Assembly (NCBI GenBank): GCA_019671005.1
Contig: CM033745.1
Coordinates: 12,700,921 to 12,764,920 of the forward strand
Source: Hibiscus mutabilis
Lineage: Eukaryota > Streptophyta > Magnoliopsida > Malvales > Malvaceae
DNA: 64,000 bases
Reading direction: 5' to 3'
This document shows positions 56,371 through 64,000 of this stretch, one piece after another. Both the position numbers and the translations under genes were made by a program. A model generated the notes under the pieces. The model did no database searches, was not told where the DNA came from, and saw only the letters and a program-made list of their open reading frames with translations. Position 1 is the stretch's first letter. Each line of letters starts with the position of its first letter.

Positions 56371-57748
56371 TGTTGCACGCTTTTAGTGCAACGCAAATGG
56401 TGCAGGTATACATGTCGTAAGTAATAAAGTAATATGATATGTATCGAGTATCGTCTCCATAAGGATTGGTTTGGGCCACTTTGCTTAAGTTACTACGTTG
56501 AAAAGAAATAGATTGATAGAGATGAATATCAAGTAAAATAAACTAAACAAAATAAAGAAAATAGAAAGGAGTGATCGATTTAAGAGAGTAGGCCGGGTTA
56601 TCATGAGTCGTAGAGTGATAGTTGAATGGACCGTCGTGGTAATTGAGTGCTAGAGTAGCTCAATCGCTCATCAATTGAATCTAGTCGGATTGCCTGGGCA
56701 ATTGGGCGATAACCTTCAAAGTTCGGCGAAGCGTTCTTCAATGGTTTCTCGTTATCCCTAACTCGAAACACTATTAATTGTGCATGCCTTGATAATACAT
56801 CCCTGTGTGAACCAAGGGTGGACAACAACCTATCTTGCGCTCCTTTTAGCTGTTGAAATTCGCAACTTATCCCTAAGTCAAATTAATCTTCACCATCGAT
56901 TGATTGAATAAAGACCATGCTCGTTCGTTTCTTGAATCTAACTCTCTCGATATTAGATAAATGGATGAATTCACGAGATTCTCTCCTAATTCACTCGCAA
57001 AATTAAGAACCAAGAATGAACAAACTTTGAATTAAAATTGCAAACTCAAATACCTAAACAAATCCAATCGTTCTCACAACCACAAAACACAATAACCCAA
57101 ACTAATTTACATCAATTCATGGTTGGGTTCGAAAGATATACAAAGGAAAAACTCCCAGCCATGAATCGAATGGAATAAAGAAGAAAGAAGAAGAAGAAAG
57201 AAGAAGAAGATGTCAAACAACCCTAGTTTTCTCTCCCAAGTCGAACTCTCATTTGAAGTAGGCAGCTAGGTCTTTTATTTATAAGAGTTGGCTAGGTCAA
57301 CGTCTTTCTTGAGGAGGAAGTTAAGTTGGAATTAAATAGAATAAAAAAATAAATATTTTTTATTATTATATTTTTATTCCTCCAAAAACTCCTCCTAAAA
57401 CTCTTGGAATTTAATCTCCTTTTGATCTCCAATTCTTCTAGGATTTATCCTCGTAATTAACTCAAATTAATTGGGTTTATCCAACAAAATTGGCAGCTCA
57501 CTTCTTCTTTTTGTGAATTGCCTCAGCAATTTCCTACTTGCTTGGGCAATTAGATTCTGCACACACAAAAACACATACCAGCAATACCCTTTTCCACTAA
57601 AATCTACCAAATTATGAAATCAAGCATGACGGTGAAGGAAATTATTAAAACATGCATGAATGCCTAATAATGCAACTAAAATGAGCCTAAGTCTAACAAT
57701 AATATGAGTAAAAAGGGTCATAAAAATAGTATTTTTGAACACTCATCA
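56371..57748 (-). mobile_element. Solo LTR of an Athila-like element, minus strand
   Basis: It begins tgttgcacgc and ends gaacactcatca; on the minus strand this reads tgatgagtgttc ... gcaaca, the termini of this LTR family. The 5-bp duplication aaact flanks it exactly (56366-56370 and 57749-57753). No internal region is present, so it is the product of recombination between two LTRs. It also carries the palindromic words attgcctcagcaat and gattgcctgggcaatt. Confidence 0.92.
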
Positions 57749-57753
57749 AAACT

Positions 57754-58430
57754 CGAAGGGAAGATTAGAGGACTGTAAAGAATGAAGGATGGACTGGAAC
57801 TTGAGCTTAAGTTGGAGAATGAGGAAATTCAGAAACTACAGAGGTTAAACAAGAACAAGAGAGTCGTAGAGGATGGGCCAAGCGGAGGATTGGAGCTCCG
57901 ACTTAAGGAAGAGAAAGCGAAAGACATACAAGAGGAAGTAATTCAAGCACAAAGTCCAAGTGCTCACTCTAACACAAGAGATGGAGAATCTACGGACCTT
58001 TCACTCAAGGAAGCTTGAGAAGGAACGACGCCTAAGCGAAGCACTGAAAGCTCAAGTAAAATGTTTCGAAAAGTTTCTCCTCAGGCATAAGGGTTCTACT
58101 CAGAAATTGGAGGCTAGTAGCTCGGAGAATCAGGCTTTGAAGACCCGTATTGGAGAATTGGAAGCCAAGGTTCAACAATTCAATTACCAAATGGCAAGCT
58201 TCAGATGGGCAATTCAAGTGTATCAGATGCCGACTTTGGAGTGACTACGGTTCGTCGCTTGCACTATTTGGAGGCAAGAGCAAGAATTAGCACATTTGAT
58301 GACTCGATGGAAGAGGTCACTCGAAAGTTACAATTTCCAACGAAAGATGCTATCAAATTCAAGATTGCGTGGACGATGAATCCGAGGAGGGAGAGAGGAT
58401 TGTTTGGATCTTGAGGGAGATCATCGACCT
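57754..58430 (+). pseudogene. Leader ORF, third part, plus-strand Tat-like element (coiled coil)
   Basis: It continues the frame after the solo LTR, with an early in-frame stop near 57778. The residues (ELELKLENEEIQKLQRLNKN; SSENQALKTRIGELEAKVQQ; YLEARARISTFDDSMEE) are strongly coiled-coil-like. A frame change near 57990 separates the open pieces 57782-58018 and 57960-58244. Confidence 0.75.
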
Positions 58431-58689
58431 AGATGCTAGCTTAAGACCATATGTGTAGCAGGTTTCTTTGGTTATTGTAGCGAAACAATGCTTCCATTAA
58501 TGCAAGTTGTTTATGATGATATTTGCCGAACTCAGTGTCGCTCTTTGCGTTCATGCATAACATATTTATTTGCATGTTTTGTTTAATTACTAAAATTAGT
58601 TAAAAGACTTCTTATTTCAGAAAGCTTTTGATTCTTTAAATTGCAATCATTCTACACCCATATCACGTTCGATTACAAAAAAAAGGATA
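58431..58689 (+). other. Spacer before gag of the plus-strand Tat-like element
   Basis: There is no coding frame that I can support. Confidence 0.4.
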
Positions 58690-60450
58690 ATGGAAGAAAG
58701 TTTTGCAAGGTTGGAAGCCGATCTTAGAGGTCAGCTGGAACGGGCTCAGCAAGAACTAAGGACACCATCATCAAGTCCCAACAAGACATGATTAAAGAGA
58801 TATCTTAGATGATACAGTCCAGTCTAAGAGGAAAGGGTTCTGTTGAGAACCCAACCCAAGACTCAGGGGATCGCTCGTATGCCCCACTCTTTAAGAACCC
58901 TCTCTTTATCAACCATTCACCTCCATAAGGGATATCTTCTCCTCATTAGGCCGGTGCCTTTGCCCTAGTTCAGCCGAGCGTGACATTCAAAAACATCAAA
59001 AATGTCGAAGATAGCATCCCAGATTTTGATGAATTGGAAAAGTTAAACCAAGTGAAGGCAGAGTTCTCAAAGTAATTGGAGGACACTCGAAAGGACCTCG
59101 AAGAAAAGTTTTGGTTAAAGGAAGATGAAGAAGGTCCCTACGGACTAAACGCTAGAGAGCTCAGTTTGGTCCCGGATGTAGAAATCTGCATAAATTCAAG
59201 ACCCCAGAATTTGAGAAGATTGACGGGATGACTTGCCTCACTACACACTTGACCATTTTTTTTCTTCAGAAAATGGCTGGGTATAGGACAATGAGAAGCT
59301 GTTGATTCACTGCTTTCAAGAAAGCTTAGTGGGATCCATCTCGAGGTGGTATAAGCAGTTAACGCGAGCTCAAATCAAGTCATGGAAAGATCTGGCTAAA
59401 GCTTTCACCGACCAGTACAAACACATAACTAACATGGTCCCTAATCGACTTCTGTTGCAAGGGATAGAGTAAAGACGTGATGAAAGCCTCCGAAAGTACG
59501 CTCGAAGGTGGAATGATGTAGTGACACAAGTTTAGCCCTCGCTTTGTGAAAATGAGATCTCTTGATGTTTTTAGACACGCTAAAGGGGACGCTCTATTAT
59601 CGTTTGATCAGCAATCTTATTAGCAATTTTGCAGAAATGGTTATGATCGGCGAGTGCATCGAGGCTACCATTAAGAGTGGGAGAATTGATTGGGGAGAAC
59701 TGTCATGCAAGCACTACAAGAAGAAGGATCACGAGGTTAACAACACTTATGAGGACGTCAAGAACCTCACCATATCCCAACCCCAAGCCATGACATGGAA
59801 TGCCCGAAGCTTCAACAAGAGAGAAGACAGGGGACCTAAGAGGGAAAGCGAGAATAAATCATTTACTCCCTTACCAATGTTTTACAAGGAACTTCACTCA
59901 TAGTTATATAAGGTAGATCTAGTTTGGCCTTACCATGTCACACCCTTCAACCCGGCGTGGTATGACCCCAAGGTGCACTATGAGTACCATGCCGATGTTC
60001 CAGGGTATTTAATCAAAAAATGCGTGGCATTCAAGAAGTTTGTTCAGAGTTTGATCCAGACCAGAGTCTTGCAGTTAGGGGAGCCAAGCACGACCAACAA
60101 CCCCCTACCGAGTCATGCGGGCAAGGTGTAAATGCTCTTGAATAAGAGTATGCTCGAAAGGCTAAGATAAGTGTGTCCGTGATTTAGTCTCCGTTGAGAT
60201 GGGTTTTCCAGCAGTTATGCATGGCGTGTCTCATAGACCGAGGAATGGTAGTCGTGAAGAAGGGTTGTAGACTATACTACGAGTTTCATTAGTCGGGGGA
60301 TCATGAGATACAAGATTGTGAGGAGTTTTGCAAATTAATTCAGAATATGTTAGACAACAAAGAAATTGAGTTTTTAAGAAAGAGGGAGGAGGAAGGAGTC
60401 TGAAGTCTGTGCGTCGGAGAATCATGACACCAAGTGCATCGCAAAGAGAC
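58690..60450 (+). pseudogene. Gag, plus-strand Tat-like element
   Basis: It starts near MEESFARLEADLRGQLERAQ (58690). The capsid part around 59290-59460 contains QESLVGSISRWYKQLTRAQI and SWKDLAKAFTDQYKHITNMV, matching the minus-strand copy. 59562-59903 is an open later part (MVMIGECIEATIKSGRIDWG). The rest is broken by many stops. Confidence 0.8.
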
Positions 60451-60849
60451 CGCTTGTCCTTAGCTTTGAACCAGTAGAGGAGACTGCCCCTAAGGTGGCC
60501 TCTAAGGTCATAATTTCTGCCCCGACATTCTTTCCTTTCAAGCATACACATCTGGTTCTATTGAGGTATACTGTCAGCGTTTCAATACTAGAACCCTTCA
60601 GCTCACATGAAGGTGTGAAGGTAATAACATAGACAAAACCCGCTCCAGAAGGGCCCGTAGAACCGAATCTTGAAAGGGTAAACAATGTAGGGCATTTCAC
60701 GAGAAGTGGACGGTGTTACAATCTCGAAGCACCCAAAGCAACAGAGGAACAAGAAAAAGAAAGTAAGGGAACCGAGGCCAAACCTGAGAAGATATTCAGA
60801 GAGGAATGATGCCTAAAGATCAAGGAACCAGTCACGAAGACTCAAACTC
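60451..60849 (+). other. Decayed gag-protease linker
   Basis: There are only short frames on the plus strand; frames seen on the minus strand are chance. Confidence 0.4.
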
Positions 60850-61717
60850 AGTAATTTTTAAGATTCTTGAAGCATAGTGAGTACAACATCGTGGAACAAC
60901 TTCAAAAATAGTGGTATCAAATTTTGGTACTCGATCTCCTGCTAAACTCAGAAAAGCATCGTGACGCACTGCTAAAGGTTTTAAATCAAACTTTCATTAC
61001 AAGTGATATTTCAGTTAGAAATTTAAATCGAATCATCAGCCATATCACCACTGACAATTACATCATCTTTAGCGACGATGAGATAATGGCGGAAGGTAGG
61101 GGGTCCACCAAGGCCCTAAACATCACTACTATTGTAAGGGGCATGTGTTATCGGGAGTGCTGATTGACAATGGCTCCGCTTTAAACATTATGCCTTTGGC
61201 TACTCTGCAACGTTTACCAATAGACAGTTCGCACATGAAGCCCTGTCAAAATATAGTGCGAGTGTTTGATGGGACCCAACGAGATATGGTTCGGAGGATC
61301 AAAGTACCCCTGTTCATTGGTCCTAGTGAGTACATCATCGATTTTGTGGTCATGGACATCCGACCATCCTATAATTGTCTGTTGGGAAGGCCATGGATAC
61401 ATTCAGCTAGTGCAATCCTATCTTCGCTACACCAGAAATTGAACTTTGTTATTGAGGGGAAGCTGGTCATGGTTAATACCGAGCAAGACATTATCGCTTC
61501 GGTGACTTCTGACGCACCATATATCCAGACCGGTGATGAGGCAATAGAATGTGCTTTTAGGGCCTTGGAATTTGTTAACGCCACCTTTGTCACTGAGGGG
61601 AACCTGATTTCTTGTCCTAAACTATCAAAATACACCAAGATGGTGGTATTCGAGACCCTAGGAAGGGGAGTAAGGAAAGGAAAAGGCTTAAGGAAGACTC
61701 TAGATGGACCCCTGTGA
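60850..61717 (+). pseudogene. Aspartic protease region, plus-strand Tat-like element
   Basis: Two open pieces (60924-61163 and 61145-61717). The second begins just before the active site LIDNGSALNIMPLATLQRLP, followed by DFVVMDIRPSYNCLLGRPWI and HQKLNFVIEGKLV. It is the counterpart of 36795-37844. A one-frame change at about 61150 and upstream stops break it. Confidence 0.85.
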
Positions 61718-62216
61718 CCTGTAAGCGTCATCCTTAAGAGCGAACGTTTTGGGCTTGGCTATAGGCCCATTTTCCTCTAAAGGAAACAAGAGTGGAAGAA
61801 GAGGCAAGAACAAAGGAAGGCCTGCTTCAGAGGGGAGGACATTCCCTGGGCTCCCATTACTTATGAGGACTTCAATCGTATTTTCAAGTCCGACGGATTA
61901 ATGGACACTGAGATGGAAGTCCAGGAGGAAGTCCGAGAAGGCGAGAGATGTCTCCATGAAGAACTAACCTGTGAAGCTTTGGAGGAGATGGAAGTAAATA
62001 TGATCAGCGAGTGTGACAAGATTGTCCAGCCTTTGGCCAAGATTCATCCATGCTTCCCAGGTGAAGAGCTCAACAATTAGACCTACGTGGACATGTTGTG
62101 GTTTTTAGGTCCGAATCAAAGTAATGCCTTGAACAACCGCGTTACTTTTGGCCCGAAAGTAACGTGCATCCTTTTTAAAAAGGCAACTATGTCACTTTCT
62201 ATCTACTTTCAATAAA
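61718..62216 (+). other. Protease to reverse-transcriptase linker, plus-strand Tat-like element
   Basis: Interrupted coding remnants (for example DFNRIFKSDGLMDTEMEVQE) with stops. No domain. Confidence 0.45.
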
Positions 62217-63470
62217 ATGAACGTTTTCTATATTCCCTTCTCAAATGGAAAACATAACATTCATTCCATTCATTATTTAATTGTTTATTATTTCATGTCA
62301 GAAGCTATTCCTTTCTATGCCCAATGTATACTTTCAAACTCGTGTAGGCCCCTTAGTATAAAATGTATGAATGATTCGGAACCTAATCCTGAGGTGGATT
62401 TCGAGCGACCCACCTGTTTAGCAGAGATCGATGAGGAAGATGACGAGGTCCCAGATGAGTTACTAAGGCTAATGGAAACTGAGGAAAAACAAATCCTGCC
62501 GCATCAAAAAGAAGTAGAGATTTTGAATTTGGGGACTAACGAAGAAAAGAAAGAGGTGAAGATCGACAGTACCCTGTCGACGAAGGTTAGAAAAGACTTG
62601 TTGGAACTACTTCTAGAATTTAAGGATGTGTTTGCATGGACGTATCAAGATATGCTAGGTCTAAACATGGATATCATGGTACACAAGCTCCCTATAAGGC
62701 CAGAATGTAATTCTGTCCAGCAAAAGCTCGAAGGATGAGAACAGACATGTTGCTGAAAGTTAGGGAAGAAGTACAGAAACAGTTAGAAGCAAGGTTCCTG
62801 AAGGTTTCCAAATATCGAGAATGGGTAGCCAACATAGTACCAGTACCAAAAAGGATGGGAAGGTACGTATGTGCGTGAATTATAGGGACCTTAATAGGGC
62901 AAGCCCTAAGGATAACTTCCCCTTGCCCCATATTGATACACTAGTTGACAACACCATTGAAAAATGCTTGGTTCTCATTCATGGATGGTTTTTCGGGATA
63001 CAATCAGATTAAAATGCACTCGAAGACATAGAAAAGACTACTTTTGTGACCATGTAGGGTACGTTTTTCTACAAGGTGATGCCTTTCGGGTTAAAGAACG
63101 CTGGGGTAACCTATTAAAAAGCCATGGTGACCTTGTTCCATGACATGATGTATAAAGAGATTGAGGTGTATGTGGATGACATGATAGCCAAGTCTCGAAC
63201 TGAGGAGGAACACATCCAAAATTTACGAAAACTCTTCTGGAGGCTTAGAAAATACCAGTTGAAGCTTAACCCCGCCAAATGTACCTTCGCAGTTACATCT
63301 GGGAAACTCTTGGGTTTTGTGGTAAGCTAGAAAGGAATCGAGATCGACCTTGATAAGGTGAAAGCAATCCCAGAACTCCCGCCACACCAAACTTAAAAAG
63401 AAAGTCTGAAGATTTTTGGGAAGGTTGAACTGCATCTCTCGGTTCATCTCTCAATTGACCAAGAAATATG
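62217..63470 (+). pseudogene. Reverse transcriptase, plus-strand Tat-like element
   Basis: The N-terminal piece (62217-62738) contains LLEFKDVFAWTYQDMLGLNM. Then come VRMCVNYRDLNRASPKDNFP (62821-63012) and the catalytic EIEVYVDDMIAKSRTEEEHI (YVDD) with LNPAKCTFAVTSGKLLGFVV (63124-63330). The Asp of the usual CVDYRDLN reads Asn here. At least three breaks occur. The pieces are collinear with 34923-35935 of the minus-strand element. Confidence 0.85.
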
Positions 63471-64000
63471 ATCCCGTCTTCAGATTGCTCTGGAAGAATA
63501 ATCTGGGAGTTTGGGATGAAGATTGGCAGCAAGTTCTAGAAGAGATCAAGAAGTATTTGACCAACGCTCTGATCTTGGTGGCGCCAGTTCCGGATAGGCC
63601 GTTAGTCCTGTACTTGGCAGTTTTTGAAAATTCAATAGGTTTTGTGTTGGGGCAACAGAACGACTCTGGCAAGAAAGAAAGGGTGATTTACTACTTAAGC
63701 AAGAAGTTCACTGAGTGTGAAACGCGATACCCTTTGATCCAAAAGCTGTGTTTTGCCTTGGTATGGGCCACGAAACGACTTAGGCAATACATGTTGTATA
63801 ACACCACATGCTTATTTTCTCGAATAAATCCATTGAAATTTTTGATGGAAGCACCAGCGCTAATCAGGAAAATAAACCTTTGGCAAATGCTACTGTCAGA
63901 ATTCGATATTGTTTATGTGAGCCAAAAAGCGGTAAAAGGAAGTGTGGTGGTAGATCTTTTGGCAAGTCGTGCCTCGGATAACTATGAGCCGTTGGATTTT
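63471..64000 (+). pseudogene. RNase H, plus-strand Tat-like element, runs off the window
   Basis: An open stretch without an ATG reads VFRLLWKNNLGVWDEDWQQV, ERVIYYLSKKFTECETRYPL, ATKRLRQYMLYNTTCLFSR and MEAPALIRKINLWQMLLSEF. It continues to the last base. The expected second RNase H and integrase lie beyond the window. Confidence 0.8.

Larger units (their letters stand above)
43101..64000 (+). mobile_element. Second Tat-like Ty3/gypsy element, plus strand, interrupted and cut off at the right
   Basis: The leader ORF (43100-44347, 56252-56370, 57754-58414), gag (58690-60450), protease (about 60850-61717), reverse transcriptase (62217-63470) and RNase H (63470 to the window end) follow each other on the plus strand. 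Two insertions split it: 44348-56246 and 56371-57748. The 5' LTR is not adjacent; the minus-strand Tat element sits where it should be. The 3' half lies outside the window. Confidence 0.85.

Noticed and set aside
1..64000. tRNA, rRNA or other structured RNA genes
   Set aside because: No cloverleaf or conserved rRNA word was noticed; the tRNA-Asp complement at 26398 is a primer-binding site, not a gene. A dedicated scan was not possible.

Overview
The window is nuclear DNA of a flowering plant: AT-rich, poor in genes and full of retrotransposons. The style of the retroelement proteins (a Tat-lineage polyprotein with a long leader ORF, and Athila-lineage elements primed by tRNA-Asp) suggests a dicot such as cotton (Gossypium). 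That species guess is from memory of the families and is not proven here.

Positions 1 to about 20,800 are a genic margin. Only two intact nuclear genes are convincing: a bS21-type ribosomal protein gene on the minus strand (5917-6252) and a plastid-type SufE gene without a BolA domain (14840-15550, plus strand). The space between them holds small DNA transposons. Several have readable target-site duplications (TSDs): two Mutator-like elements (8064-9307, 17349-18564), two short Mutator-like MITEs filled with degenerate telomere-like TTTAGGG repeats (9815-10197, 14307-14560) and two hAT-like elements (10491-11676, 18685-19388). There is also a large fold-back palindrome (about 12960-13740). 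The second hAT element splits a decayed, unidentified exon. The window opens inside a probable LTR that ends at 3593.

Positions 20,823-43,100 are a Tat-like Ty3/gypsy element on the minus strand (LTRs 20823-21995 and 41954-43100). An Athila-like element on the plus strand (24875-33192, TSD agtat) is inserted inside its integrase gene. Positions 43,101-64,000 are a second Tat-like element, on the plus strand and running off the window. It is broken by a larger Athila-like element (44348-56246, TSD ctacg) and by a minus-strand solo LTR (56371-57748, TSD aaact). The three nested insertions have matching 5-bp TSDs and restore host reading when they are mentally removed, so the order of events is clear.

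None of the retroelements looks autonomous now. The inner Athila copy lost gag; in its place lies an inverted piece of its own LTR. The outer Athila copy lost its primer-binding site and has in-frame stops. The Tat copies are full of stops and frameshifts. The least routine signals are: a palindromic motif of the form TTGCC-NN-GGCAA scattered through LTRs and coding linkers of the Athila elements; a 24-bp (8-residue) repeat expanded in a pol linker; a duplicated purine-tract module near the 3' end; and the inverted-LTR replacement of gag.
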